Notes under the pieces: generated by a model
Told to the model about the DNA's origin: nothing
What the model saw: the letters and a program-made list of their open reading frames with translations, nothing else
Databases searched by the model: none
Program-made: the position numbers and the translations under genes
NCBI GenBank assembly: GCA_903942355.1
Contig: CAJAOR010000091.1
Coordinates: 1-35,107 of the forward strand
Origin: an uncultured Chlorobiaceae bacterium
GTDB taxonomy: Bacteria; Bacteroidota; Chlorobiia; Chlorobiales; Chlorobiaceae
Length of the DNA stretch: 35,107 bases
Reading direction: 5' to 3'
Shown here: piece after piece, positions 1-8,218 of the stretch
Numbering within the stretch: the first letter of the stretch is position 1
Layout: each line of letters starts with the position of its first letter

Positions 1-43
1 CTTCAGAAACAGTATAAGCCAAATTACCGATGTAAATATTCAT
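1..43 (-). CDS. RRM-type RNA-binding protein, N-terminal fragment cut by window edge
   Basis: On the minus strand an ATG at 43-41 opens a frame reading MNIYIGNLAYTVSE up to the left edge. The block IYIGNLAY is a textbook RNP2 motif, the first beta strand of an RNA recognition motif, and small single-RRM proteins of about 80-100 aa in bacteria start just like this. Such proteins (the cyanobacterial Rbp type) bind single-stranded RNA and are often cold-induced; that role is family knowledge, not shown here. The ORF track misses it because only 14 codons lie inside the window. There is no obvious Shine-Dalgarno sequence. It lies downstream of aclA on the same strand, but the terminator at 341-364 separates them, so it probably has its own promoter within 44-332. 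The identification rests on 14 residues. Confidence 0.62.
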   Translation of the reverse strand, partial: MNIYIGNLAYTVSE

Positions 44-332
44 GTTTAATTTCAGTGTACATGTGCATTGATAGGGAGAGATACCGGCAAGTAACCAAAG
101 CACAAATTACTTGAATAGCGATCAGCCAACCATTGACTGAAGTCTATATGAAGTTTAAGGTAATTGCTGCTCGTTTTCAAACATAAAATGCATAGAATGA
201 CGATATTTCTTTAATAGGTGAATAAATGTTGGATACGACCTGTTTGCTATATTTTACGTTAAAATCTTTAATAAAAATGATTTGATGTCATTTGTATGGT
301 CTAATGCGGCTTCATCAGATTTATAAGGGGAT
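44..332. other. AT-rich intergenic stretch upstream of the RRM gene
   Basis: About 290 bases lie between the start of the RRM protein gene (minus strand) and the aclA terminator. I see no ORF of useful length and no protein-like remnant in either strand. It must hold the promoter and 5' leader of the RRM gene. The leader could be long, as is usual for cold-responsive RNA-binding protein genes, but I could not pick one convincing -35/-10 pair. Confidence 0.5.
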
Positions 333-371
333 AAAAAAAAGGCAGGAATTTTAAAGTTCCTGCCTTTTTTT
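333..371 (-). terminator. Rho-independent terminator after aclBA
   Basis: A perfect 8-bp inverted repeat, ggcaggaa (341-348) and ttcctgcc (357-364), has an 8-base loop. It is flanked by eight A on the left and seven T on the right, so it can terminate in both directions. On the minus strand it lies about 50 bases past the aclA stop and is followed by an eight-U tract, which is the arrangement expected at the end of the acl operon. No plus-strand gene ends here. Confidence 0.85.
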
Positions 372-415
372 ATGCCATCTTAATCAAGCTTATGCTCCGT
401 AGAACATCAGTTCGA

Positions 416-2248
416 TTACTTTTTTTCGGGGACTTCCCTTTCTTCCTTTACGGCGTAATTGATCAGATAGTCGTAGAGCCTGATGAGACGCGAATTCTGG
501 TTGTTCTGATCGATCCAGTGACCAATCATGCCGATAGTGCGTGCCAGAACGAAGAAGCCGTTGAATGAGTATTCTGGGAAATCAAGATCCACAAGAATAC
601 AGCCAATGGTGCCGTCTACATTCAGAATGAGATTATCCTTTTTGGCGGTAGTGATCTTTTCCACCTGAAGCGCATAGTCAAGGCAAGGGGTATGCAACGT
701 GGTCTGGTTTGTCACATAGTCAACCAGATATTTTACCCGTTTGTCTGGGTTTTTCACGCTCTTCACACTGTGGCCGATGCCTGGTACCGGGCCGACATTC
801 TCCTTCATCCAGTTCAGAAATCCAGGGATATCGTTCGGATATTCCTTGACGCCGTACTTGAAATACTTTCCGGCGTTGGTAACCGCACCGCCGAATCGTG
901 GCCCGATCATGGTCATGCCTGCTGATACAGCCTGTGGTAAATCAATGCCGGCGCATGCTGCAATGATAGAGCCGAATGCACCGGAAACTGCCGGGCCGTG
1001 ATCGGCTGAAATCATGATGATGCGCTTGATGATCTCTGCCTCTTCTCTGGTTGGCAGTTTTTTGTTCCACAAAAGACTGATAACATCTTCAATGCCATAT
1101 CCTTTCTCGCAAAGTTCCGATGCCGCATAGCCAACATAACGGGGCTCTTCACCGCGGTCGTCAGAAATGGTGGTACGGATCAGGGGTTCGACAATGATGT
1201 CGCCCTGCTTCATGACCTCCTGAACACTTGGCGGAAGGGCTGGCAGAAGTTTTTCGTCAAGTTCCGCTTCCGGCTGGATCGCGCCGCTCTGGATCAGTTC
1301 CTCGTAAACCTGCCTGATAGCCTTGCTGAGACCGCCAAAGGTTTCGGGCACAACAGCTCCAGCTTCACGCAATGCGTTGATTTTAGAACGTGCTGATCCA
1401 AGTCCTTTTTTACCCTCTTTGGCACCGGCATGGCCGAATTTCATTCCTTGCGGCAGCACATCCTGGCAGGTTCCGCCGATTGAGGCAATCAGCTTAATCC
1501 GGCGTATCTCTTTGCCAAACCATTCCGCAGCCTCTTCTTCAAGCGTCCCGCCTACCTCTCCGATGATAACGACAGCCTTGGTGTCAGGGTCGTTTTCAAA
1601 CATATTGAGATAGGTGACAAAGTCTGTACCCGGGTAGGAGTCTCCGCCGATGGCTACAGCCGAAGTGATGCCGTTGCCATTCTGCGCACAGAGCCACATG
1701 GCTTCGTTGGAAAGTCCGCCAGACTTGGTGATGACACCAAATGAGCCCGGACGATAGAGATTGCAGAGCTTGAGGTTTTTGAACTCGCCGCCGATAACAC
1801 CAAGGCGACACTCCCCCGCCGACATGATGCCGATAGAAGATGGTCCGTTCAAAATTTTGCCGCTTTCCAGTGCATACTTGCGCAGTCGTTTGGCATCCTT
1901 TTCGGGAACTCCCTCGGTAATCATGGTAACAAGCTTGATCCCTTTTGCATCAAGGGCCTCTTTTGCTGACTGGTAAGCGCGTGATGCACCGATATAGATA
2001 AGCGCTGTATTGATTTGAGGGTTCTCATCAAGGGCTTTTTCGAGCGAGGAATAAACTGCAACGTTGTTCAACTCCCCTCCCCGGTAAATCTCTTTCTGCT
2101 GGCCCTCTTCAGGCGGGTAAACAAACGCCTGCACCGTCAGTGGCCGGTTGATCAGAAAGTCGAACTGGGCCATCCGCCTTGCAGCATTCACTCCAGCAAT
2201 ACCGCCAATGATGACCGCTCGTGTATCCTTATTTGCTAAAATACTCAC
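416..2248 (-). CDS. aclA: ATP-citrate lyase, large (catalytic) subunit AclA
   Basis: The 610-aa product is the large subunit of the two-subunit ATP-citrate lyase, which splits citrate with ATP and CoA into acetyl-CoA and oxaloacetate and drives the reductive TCA cycle in the cytoplasm. The N-terminal part (about 1-320) is succinyl-CoA-synthetase-like, with the CoA-ligase motif SIGG around 257 and the phosphohistidine loop KFGHAGA, in which the histidine is residue 273, the position reported for the Chlorobium limicola enzyme. The C-terminal part (about 355-600) is citrate-synthase-like, with SADHGPAVSGAFG near 414, PRFGGAVTNAG near 450, GIGHSVKS near 491 and GMIGHWIDQ near 573. The length matches the Chlorobium family. 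It follows aclB by 61 bases on the same strand and ends before a strong terminator. The ATG opens MSILANKDTRAVIIGG, directly before the nucleotide-binding fold. Confidence 0.97.
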   Translation of the reverse strand: MSILANKDTRAVIIGGIAGVNAARRMAQFDFLINRPLTVQAFVYPPEEGQQKEIYRGGELNNVAVYSSLEKALDENPQINTALIYIGASRAYQSAKEALDAKGIKLVTMITEGVPEKDAKRLRKYALESGKILNGPSSIGIMSAGECRLGVIGGEFKNLKLCNLYRPGSFGVITKSGGLSNEAMWLCAQNGNGITSAVAIGGDSYPGTDFVTYLNMFENDPDTKAVVIIGEVGGTLEEEAAEWFGKEIRRIKLIASIGGTCQDVLPQGMKFGHAGAKEGKKGLGSARSKINALREAGAVVPETFGGLSKAIRQVYEELIQSGAIQPEAELDEKLLPALPPSVQEVMKQGDIIVEPLIRTTISDDRGEEPRYVGYAASELCEKGYGIEDVISLLWNKKLPTREEAEIIKRIIMISADHGPAVSGAFGSIIAACAGIDLPQAVSAGMTMIGPRFGGAVTNAGKYFKYGVKEYPNDIPGFLNWMKENVGPVPGIGHSVKSVKNPDKRVKYLVDYVTNQTTLHTPCLDYALQVEKITTAKKDNLILNVDGTIGCILVDLDFPEYSFNGFFVLARTIGMIGHWIDQNNQNSRLIRLYDYLINYAVKEEREVPEKK

Positions 2249-2309
2249 GATTCTTACGGTTTATAAGTTAGAAGTTTCTCTTTGGGGTTTTTGCGATACC
2301 GCCTTGCTG

Positions 2310-3506
2310 TTATGAATTCAGCGCAAGGTCAACAATATCGGTCATTGGCATGCTGCGATCATAGACGTGGATGTCAAATCCCTCTTCCTGCAGCTTTTTC
2401 ATTGCGGCCAGTCCCTGGTTTTCATTCGGTCCACCACGTCTTACCCAAATCTGTACGTTTTCAAGGTACCCTTTTGATTTGCTCTCACGGAATCCATTGA
2501 TAATTCCGCTGAAGGTTGCCTTGACATCAGTAAAGTTGGCTATGGCGCCGCCGACAATGATATGCTTGATATGAGGAAGCCTGCAGATTGTTTCTGTAAG
2601 AGCTTCTACTGCCCAGTCGGGAGGATCACCGGAATATTCGGCGTAATTGGCTATTGAGCCGCCTCTAGCAACTACAGCGTCGGAATAGAAAACCGAAGCG
2701 CCGCCTCCTGCCGTAAGCAGTGCAATGTCTCCACCCGGTACTTCAACCAGCTTGACCGATCCCTTGATGCGGGCATCGATATCCATGATCTGCTGCTCAG
2801 CTTCCGTATAGGAACGTCCGATTTCGGAAACCGGTTTGAAATCCCAGTCAGCATGGCGGAAGCGCGCATCCCAGTCAACGTTCATAACGGCATCAAGGGC
2901 CGCAAAGCGCATGTCACTCTTGCGTATGACCAGCGGATTGATTTCTATCGACTGTGCATCTTCGTTATCAAAACACAGAATAAGGCGCGAGGCAATTTTG
3001 GCGACACGTTCGGCAATTTCACCAACAAACCCGGCTTCAAGTGCTGCTTCGGTAATGGCTTCAATACTCGGGGTTTCATCAAGAGGAATAAAAAGCCTCT
3101 TTACCGTATCCCAGTTATCTTCGATATCCACGCCACCCTTATTGGAGAGAAGAAGCTCGCTCCCGTCTTGGTTACCGGCAATCGAAAAATAATACTCCTC
3201 GTCATGGTCAAGCATCTCAGCAACAATAACCTGACGAACAACCGATGTACCAATCTCGCGACCGATCATCTCTTTTGCTGCCAGAAAAGCCTCGTCAAGG
3301 TTCAGTCCCAGCTTGACCAGACCCAGCTTGAACCGTCCACCGATAGCTTCGTGAGCTTTAACAACGAGTTTTGATTCTCTTAACCATTTATTAGCTTCCC
3401 CAAGTTGGGCAAGGCGGTCTGGATCCATGATTACAACATAATTTGGCACAGGAATGCCCCACTTGTTGAATAGTTTCATGGCAGGCCCTTCAAGTATCTT
3501 AGCCAT
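2310..3506 (-). CDS. aclB: ATP-citrate lyase, small (ATP-grasp) subunit AclB
   Basis: The ATP-grasp subunit of ATP-citrate lyase, similar to succinyl-CoA synthetase beta and to the N-terminal part of animal ACLY, works with AclA in citrate cleavage. The ORF track begins at a GTG at 3539. I place the start at the ATG at 3506 (MAKILEGPAMKLFNKWG), because the conserved ATP-grasp N-terminus begins there and the gene is then exactly 1197 bp (398 aa), the length known for Chlorobium aclB. Visible landmarks are VVKAHEAIGGRFKLGLVKLG in the ATP-grasp fold, SIEINPLVI near residue 200 (metal/nucleotide site), LLTAGGGASVFYSDAV, and the citrate-binding-type segment HIIVGGAIANFTDVKATF. The order aclB-aclA matches other green sulfur bacteria. 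It diverges from lgt across 108 bases. Confidence 0.96.
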   Translation of the reverse strand: MAKILEGPAMKLFNKWGIPVPNYVVIMDPDRLAQLGEANKWLRESKLVVKAHEAIGGRFKLGLVKLGLNLDEAFLAAKEMIGREIGTSVVRQVIVAEMLDHDEEYYFSIAGNQDGSELLLSNKGGVDIEDNWDTVKRLFIPLDETPSIEAITEAALEAGFVGEIAERVAKIASRLILCFDNEDAQSIEINPLVIRKSDMRFAALDAVMNVDWDARFRHADWDFKPVSEIGRSYTEAEQQIMDIDARIKGSVKLVEVPGGDIALLTAGGGASVFYSDAVVARGGSIANYAEYSGDPPDWAVEALTETICRLPHIKHIIVGGAIANFTDVKATFSGIINGFRESKSKGYLENVQIWVRRGGPNENQGLAAMKKLQEEGFDIHVYDRSMPMTDIVDLALNS

Positions 3507-3539
3507 ACTATCGGTTTTTATGTTAATGGGTAGAAACAC

Positions 3540-3555
3540 TGCACAGAATAGTGCA
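3540..3555. promoter_or_regulatory. Small inverted repeat in the aclB/lgt divergent region
   Basis: The arms tgcac (3540-3544) and gtgca (3551-3555) are separated by six bases. This small palindrome sits between two divergently transcribed genes, where a regulator of acl expression would be expected to bind. The arms are only 5 bp, so chance is a real possibility. I found no strong -35/-10 pair in the 108-base region. Confidence 0.15.
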
Positions 3556-3614
3556 AGATTTTAAGTTAACTAAAATTATTTTTGATACAACATTTTCAAA
3601 AAATAATCGTAATT

Positions 3615-4466
3615 ATGAGCGAATTTTTGCTTTGGTGGCAGCACCTGCCCTCTCTGATGAATCCCGTGATCTTTTCAGCCGGATCATTCGCCATTCGATG
3701 GTATGGCATGATGTACATTATTGCCTTCGGAGTAGTCTATCTGCTGAGCCAATATCGCCTCAAGAGTGAGAAACTCCCCTTTGAACGACCTTTTGTCGGC
3801 GATGCTCTCACCTGGGCCATGGTAGGCGTTGTGCTTGGCGGCCGGGTGGGTTATATCCTAATTTACGGAATGAGCGCATTTCAGGCCGATCCTTTGGGAA
3901 GTCTTGTGCCATGGGTCTCCGCTCCCGGAGGATGTCGCTTTGCCGGCATTACCGGCATGTCTTACCATGGTGGCGTGATTGGAGTTATCCTTGCCCTCCT
4001 GGCCTTTACCCTGTCGCAGAAAAAAGGTTTTTTTGAGACGTTTGACCTTTTTATTCCATCCATTCCGCTTGGCTATACCTTCGGCCGTCTTGGCAACTTC
4101 ATCAACGGCGAACTCTACGGACGGGTGACCGAATCTGCTTTGGGCATGTTTTTTCCGCTTGCTCCAACCCATGAACTCCGCCACCCTTCCCAGCTTTATG
4201 AAGCTTTTTTTGAAGGGATCGTACTGTTTGTTATCCTCTGGCTTCTGCGCAAAAAATCCCCTTTTCCCGGGTTTCTCTCAGCCGCCTATCTTTTCGGTTA
4301 CGGGTTTGTCCGCTTTTTTATCGAATACGTGCGCGAACCTGACTCCCAGCTTGGCCTGGTCTTCCTGAACTTTTCCATGGGTCAGGTACTCTGTTTCATC
4401 ATGATGGTTGCCGGTGCAGTTGTATTTCTGGTCAACAAGCCATCAGCCCGATCAGCTGGGGTTTAG
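3615..4466 (+). CDS. lgt: Phosphatidylglycerol--prolipoprotein diacylglyceryl transferase
   Basis: Lgt is an inner-membrane enzyme that moves diacylglycerol from phosphatidylglycerol to the lipobox cysteine of prolipoproteins, the first step of lipoprotein maturation. The family signature GRLGNFINGELYGR is intact, and the motif GMSYHGGVIG carries the essential histidine. Several hydrophobic segments are spread over the protein (for example MYIIAFGVVYLL and the C-terminal FIMMVAGAVVFLV). The track starts at an ATG at 3582; I prefer the ATG at 3615 (MSEFLLWWQHLP), 283 aa, which fits the usual 260-290 aa and drops a non-conserved leader. The end faces the neighbouring minus-strand gene with only six bases between the stop codons, so no separate terminator fits there. 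The PstS-like lipoprotein at 10954-11871 would be a substrate. Confidence 0.95.
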   Translation: MSEFLLWWQHLPSLMNPVIFSAGSFAIRWYGMMYIIAFGVVYLLSQYRLKSEKLPFERPFVGDALTWAMVGVVLGGRVGYILIYGMSAFQADPLGSLVPWVSAPGGCRFAGITGMSYHGGVIGVILALLAFTLSQKKGFFETFDLFIPSIPLGYTFGRLGNFINGELYGRVTESALGMFFPLAPTHELRHPSQLYEAFFEGIVLFVILWLLRKKSPFPGFLSAAYLFGYGFVRFFIEYVREPDSQLGLVFLNFSMGQVLCFIMMVAGAVVFLVNKPSARSAGV

Positions 4467-4472
4467 GATACG

Positions 4473-5114
4473 TCATAATTTTGGTTTCCGCAGAAAAATA
4501 TAGCCGGTCAGAGCGATAAGCACCATTGCAATGCCCCAGTATAAAACGGCAAAATGTGCTCCACCTTCGATCATGCTGTAAATTCCGAAGAGGAAAAAGA
4601 TGACCGCAGCCCCGATTTTGATGATGTTTTCAGGCAGCCTTGCTCCAAGCATTTTGCCCGCAATAATCGCCAGCCCGTCCGAAATAACCATACCGATGGT
4701 TGAACCGAGCCATACCGGCAGAAAGGGGTGGGTGGAGGCAAGGGTAATTGTTGAGAGCATGGTTTTGTCGCCAAGCTCAGCCATGAAGAAGGTCGAAAAT
4801 ACCAGCCAGAAGGGGTTAATGCCGGTTTTGCAACTCTTTTCATCGTCATCAAGCGTGTCGCCGCGAAGCGTCCAGAATCCAAACGCAATAAAGGCAATAC
4901 CCGCCACAAATTTAATCCACTCTGTCGGCAACTTGTCGCCGATAAACCAGCCGATACCGGCTGAAAAAACGTGAATAGCAAGGGTTGCCCAAAAAATTCC
5001 CCATAACACAACGCTGGTATTGTAACAGGTTGCAAGCGTCAGGGCAACAAGCTGTGTTTTGTCGCCGAGCTCAGCCAAAAAAATCATGACCAGCGAAAGC
5101 CAGAATGCGTCCAT
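4473..5114 (-). CDS. Gdt1/TMEM165 (UPF0016) family cation transporter
   Basis: A 213-aa integral membrane protein with two homologous halves, each carrying the family hallmark E-x-G-D-K-T: [16 protein letters not shown] near residue 15 and [16 protein letters not shown] near 120. About six hydrophobic segments are visible, three per half, with a short charged linker ([10 protein letters not shown]) between the halves. Family members move Mn2+ and/or Ca2+ out of the cytoplasm in exchange for protons: yeast Gdt1, human TMEM165, and bacterial MneA-like Mn exporters. Export of Mn2+ is the likely role here, but substrate cannot be read from the sequence. The gene is convergent with lgt and stands alone on its strand. 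I saw no yybP-type manganese riboswitch upstream. Confidence 0.85.
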   Translation of the reverse strand: MDAFWLSLVMIFLAELGDKTQLVALTLATCYNTSVVLWGIFWATLAIHVFSAGIGWFIGDKLPTEWIKFVAGIAFIAFGFWTLRGDTLDDDEKSCKTGINPFWLVFSTFFMAELGDKTMLSTITLASTHPFLPVWLGSTIGMVISDGLAIIAGKMLGARLPENIIKIGAAVIFFLFGIYSMIEGGAHFAVLYWGIAMVLIALTGYIFLRKPKL

Positions 5115-5358
5115 TGATGGGTTGGATTAAGGGTAAAAAATGAAACATTAAGTATAGGGCAATAGAGCGGGAGGTGCAAGCAGAAAATAAAAGAGAGGCC
5201 ATGCGCTACTGTTGCTGCCCTTTTGCTTCCCACAACTGATAGGCTCAAAAAGACAACCAAATGGCCTTCCCAAACATCAGGGGTTTTCCGCGCTTAATTA
5301 ATCCCTGGACTGATGAAAAGAGGTTTCAGGAAAAGAGGAATTCTGCTAAATTAAACCT
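5115..5358. other. Intergenic stretch, nothing recognised
   Basis: About 245 bases separate the start of the Gdt1-family gene (minus) from the small ORF before the acetyltransferase (plus). It should hold both promoters. The short frames listed here (5261-5464 plus, and the 3' part of 5326-5592 minus) have no recognisable domain, no good ribosome binding site and overlap one another, so I do not call them. I see no RNA gene or terminator. Confidence 0.4.
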
Positions 5359-5547
5359 ATGGTCTCCTGTACAAAATTGCCGGATAATGCCAATTTCTAT
5401 GCTCTTGACCCTGAAAACAAGATCGTTCTGCACAGAGAAATGTGGATTGCATGGATATTCCTGAAATCTACGATCCTTGGCTGGTATTTTTTTATTGCAC
5501 AGGAACATAAGGGAGCCATTGAACAAAAAAAAGAGAATAAGATATAA
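5359..5547 (+). CDS. Possible small membrane protein ORF, unknown function
   Basis: A 62-codon frame starting MVSCTKLPDN, with one strongly hydrophobic, tryptophan-rich segment (MWIAWIFLKSTILGWYFFIA, about residues 28-47) and a charged tail EQKKENKI. I do not recognise a family. The case for it is its position: the stop codon lies two bases before the ATG of the acetyltransferase, a spacing typical of translationally coupled genes, and a purine-rich stretch (aaaagagga) lies upstream, though about 17-20 bases from the ATG. Against it, an 88-codon frame runs antisense over the same bases and no motif supports either. It may equally be an untranslated leader. Confidence 0.3.
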   Translation: MVSCTKLPDNANFYALDPENKIVLHREMWIAWIFLKSTILGWYFFIAQEHKGAIEQKKENKI

Positions 5548-5549
5548 CC

Positions 5550-6002
5550 ATGATCGTGGCAACAAGAACAGCTTCAAAGCATGATGTGACAAGATGTGCC
5601 GAGCTGCTTGGAATCCTTTTCAGTCAGGAACGCGAGTTTGCCGCCAACCCCGAAGCGCAGTCGCGAGCGCTCTCCATGATTATCAGCAATCCGGAGCTGG
5701 GGCGGATATTTGTGTGTGAAATTGACGGAGTCATTCAGGGAATGGTGATGCTCCTTTTTACGGTCAGCACCTTCCTGGGCCAAAAAGTTGCCTTGCTTGA
5801 GGATATGGTTGTGGTGCCTGCATGGCGGGGCAAGGGTCTTGGTACCCAACTGGTCGGCCATGCCGTTGATTTTGCCCGCAGAGAGGGTTTTGGGCGCATA
5901 ACGCTTCTTACTGATGAGGACAACGATGCTGCGCAACAACTCTATCGTTCAAAAGGGTTTTCACGTTCTGAGATGGTTGTTTTCAGAAAACTTATTGACT
6001 GA
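5550..6002 (+). CDS. GNAT-family N-acetyltransferase
   Basis: A 150-aa protein covering one complete GNAT fold. Motif A, the acetyl-CoA pyrophosphate loop, is clear as VVPAWRGKGLGTQLV around residues 87-101 (Q/R-x-x-G-x-G/A type), preceded by the beta-4 strand VALLEDMVVV. Motif B is seen in NDAAQQLYRSKGFSRSE, the usual alpha-4/beta-7 region with the conserved Y-x-x-x-G-F. The enzyme transfers an acetyl group from acetyl-CoA to an amine; the acceptor (small molecule, peptide or protein N-terminus) cannot be predicted. It starts two bases after the small ORF at 5359-5547. No other gene follows on this strand. Confidence 0.85.
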   Translation: MIVATRTASKHDVTRCAELLGILFSQEREFAANPEAQSRALSMIISNPELGRIFVCEIDGVIQGMVMLLFTVSTFLGQKVALLEDMVVVPAWRGKGLGTQLVGHAVDFARREGFGRITLLTDEDNDAAQQLYRSKGFSRSEMVVFRKLID

Positions 6003-6057
6003 ATAAAGCAGGCATAAATTTAAGCGAAAGAAAACCTTTTTTCATCAAAAAGCCTTA

Positions 6058-6071
6058 CGCATGCATCCTCT
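6058..6071. repeat. 14-bp direct repeat, left copy, flanking the GGDEF gene
   Basis: The 14-mer cgcatgcatcctct occurs here and again at 8263-8276 in the same orientation, 2.2 kb apart, on either side of the PAS-GAF-GGDEF gene. Bases outside the 14-mer differ. A chance match of this length between two short flanks is unlikely, though the core GCATGC is itself palindromic. Confidence 0.5.
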
Positions 6072-6238
6072 GTAGCCGCATCATACAGAGTTCCGCGGCC
6101 ATGGAAATTTAATATTTTTGATAATGTCATAACCAGCATTGACATACAATATAGCCCATTACGGCTCTTGAATAACCCATTATTTCCCGCCCCGGAAGAT
6201 ATTTCTTGCATATATAACCATAATGCATATCATGAGGC

Positions 6239-8218
6239 TCACAGGGTTTCAAATACGGTTACGTTATTCCTCCCTTGATTTTTTGCACGGTACATGGCTT
6301 CATCGGCATGTTTCATCAGTGTTAGTTCGTTTTCGCCGTGTTCAGGGATAATTGCGATACCGATACTGCATGAAATATCGATGGCATGGCCTTCGATAGT
6401 AAATGGTTCTTGTATTTTTTGCCGGATTTTTTCTGCCAGGGCAATAGCATTCGATATTGCGTCTATTTGCGGCATAAGAATAACAAACTCATCGCCACCG
6501 AGGCGTGCAATTGAATCACCGTCTCTTTGTAGGGCATCCAGAGCGCGCTTTGCCACCTGCTGGAGCAGTAGATCGCCGATGGCATGACCAAAGGTGTCGT
6601 TGACCGGTTTGAACTTGTCCAAATCAAAAATCATCAAGGCCGCCATGCATTTGTTCCGTCGGCATTGGGCCATGGTTAGCGATATCCGCTCTGAGAGGAG
6701 AAGCCGGTTCGGCAAGCCCGTCAATGAATCGTGCATGGCGAGTTGCTCAACAAGGTGGTGCTGGGAAAGCTGTTTTATGTGTTCTTCCTCACCAATCTTT
6801 TTGGCAATAACTTCCCATGCAGCATCGGCAATGATCGAAAGCCATGTAATGTCATCCTCATCATAGTTGCCAAGTTTATTGCCAACGGCAAGAATTGCAA
6901 CAACTTTTTCACGGCGAAAGATGGGGACAAGCACCTCCCTGATAACGGTCACATGACCCTCTGGCATCCCTTTTCGACTCGCGATTGAGGCAAAATCGTT
7001 GTGAATAACAGCCTTTCTTTCCCGCAGGGCATCTGCCCAGACGCCAGCTTGGTCGATACTGTAATGATTCTTTTCCTCTGTTGTTTTGCACAGCAGGTTT
7101 ATGGTGTTGGTTGACCATTGCTGCAAGGTGAGCGTTCTTTGGTCATCCTCAACAAAGTGGAAAAAGCCGATGGAACTGTCGGTAAGCAATTCTGCTTTGT
7201 CAAGCGTCATCTGCAGAAGTTGCTTTATCGTCATGGTATCAATGACTTCCAGAAGGGAGATATAGAATGCAGCTGCAGTGTCGTGACGAAGCCGCTCGGT
7301 AATGTCATGAACAACCGTATAAAGCAGGGTTTCACCTGATATTACAATGGCACTGTTGTATACTTCAACATCCCGAAGGGATTTGTCCGCCCTGCGATGA
7401 CGGTAGAGAAGCTGTGTATTGTCTTCGGTCCAGCTTTGCTCCAAAAAGAATTTTATCTGTTCGGGTGTCCGGGTAATGATCTCCTCTATTCGCATGGTGC
7501 GGAGCTCTTCGATAGACCATCCGTAAAACTTGGTTGCGGCACGGTTCGCTTCTACAATGAACCCGCTATCGGGATTAATGATCAGCATGATGGCCGAATG
7601 CCCTTCAAACATGCTTCTGAACCGCTCTTCTCTTCTCTTAAGCTCTTCAACAGCTGCTTTGGTATCGGTCACATCAGTAAGCGTAAGAGGGTACTCCTGC
7701 AGATTTTCTCTGATGATGCCATCAAGGCGAAATGTTCGCTCTTGTGAACCGGGCTTCCCACTCCCTCGACTTTCAATCATCACCTCACTATGCTCCTGTA
7801 CCCTGCTCATGAGCGCCCTGTTTATCATGCTGTTAAACGCCGGGAGGTCTCGCTGGGCAATCAGGCCGCCCAAGCGAACTCCCTTGAGTTGAGAGCGGGC
7901 AAGAGAGAGTATTCTGGTCGCCGTCAGATTTGCCTCCAGTATTGTGCTGTCCAGAGCAAGAGTCAGATAACCGACCGGTGCAAAATCATACAAATCAGCA
8001 AATCGCCTTTGCTCCTTCAGAATTTCATTCCTTGAATGCTGAAGCTCTTCATTCTGCATCTCAAGCTCAATCTGGTGAACCGAGAGTTCCTGGAGTATGC
8101 GCTTAAACTCTGCTGTAGAGCTTGGGGAATCTGCATTGAGCCTGCTGGCTTTCAGCTGTTTCTCAGCCCGCCGCCGTAACTCTGAAGGGTCTAGTGGATC
8201 AATATTGTCGCTTTTCAT
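6239..8218 (-). CDS. PAS-PAS-GAF-GGDEF diguanylate cyclase
   Basis: A 659-aa soluble sensor that should make cyclic di-GMP from two GTP. There is an N-terminal coiled coil (about 35-75, ELEMQNEELQHSRNEILKEQ), a PAS domain (about 72-185, opening FADLYDFAPVGYLTL), a second PAS (about 195-310, ERFRSMFEGHSAIMLI, ending VVHDITERL), a GAF domain (about 330-480, SSIGFFHFVEDD and VLVPIFRREKVVAILAVGNK) and a GGDEF domain (about 495-659, HDSLTGLPNRLLL). The active-site motif is an intact GGDEF at 574-578, and RDGD lies exactly five residues before it, matching the RxxD product-inhibition site. No membrane segment and no EAL domain are seen. The PAS/GAF ligand is unknown. It lies downstream of the Lol-type permeases on the same strand, 185 bases away, so it may be transcribed separately. 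Confidence 0.92.
   Translation of the reverse strand: MKSDNIDPLDPSELRRRAEKQLKASRLNADSPSSTAEFKRILQELSVHQIELEMQNEELQHSRNEILKEQRRFADLYDFAPVGYLTLALDSTILEANLTATRILSLARSQLKGVRLGGLIAQRDLPAFNSMINRALMSRVQEHSEVMIESRGSGKPGSQERTFRLDGIIRENLQEYPLTLTDVTDTKAAVEELKRREERFRSMFEGHSAIMLIINPDSGFIVEANRAATKFYGWSIEELRTMRIEEIITRTPEQIKFFLEQSWTEDNTQLLYRHRRADKSLRDVEVYNSAIVISGETLLYTVVHDITERLRHDTAAAFYISLLEVIDTMTIKQLLQMTLDKAELLTDSSIGFFHFVEDDQRTLTLQQWSTNTINLLCKTTEEKNHYSIDQAGVWADALRERKAVIHNDFASIASRKGMPEGHVTVIREVLVPIFRREKVVAILAVGNKLGNYDEDDITWLSIIADAAWEVIAKKIGEEEHIKQLSQHHLVEQLAMHDSLTGLPNRLLLSERISLTMAQCRRNKCMAALMIFDLDKFKPVNDTFGHAIGDLLLQQVAKRALDALQRDGDSIARLGGDEFVILMPQIDAISNAIALAEKIRQKIQEPFTIEGHAIDISCSIGIAIIPEHGENELTLMKHADEAMYRAKNQGRNNVTVFETL

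Noticed and set aside
2853-3374. 173-codon plus-strand ORF antisense to aclB
   Set aside because: A shadow of aclB. Its composition mirrors the complement and it has no domain.
3507-3539. GTG start of aclB as given in the ORF track
   Set aside because: The extra 11 residues are not part of the conserved N-terminus, and the ATG at 3506 gives the known family length.
5326-5592. 88-codon minus-strand ORF antisense to the acetyltransferase start
   Set aside because: It overlaps the start of a clear GNAT gene, has no recognisable family and no good start signal. The hydrophobic run arises from the complement of the A-rich and hydrophobic codons of the other strand.
6127-6160. TTGACA-containing promoter-like sequence in the gap after the acetyltransferase
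   Set aside because: No gene follows on the plus strand and no matching -10 lies at the right distance.
6020-6211. 63-codon minus-strand ORF after the acetyltransferase
   Set aside because: No domain, no ribosome binding site and no conserved-looking composition. It sits in the gap between two convergent gene ends.
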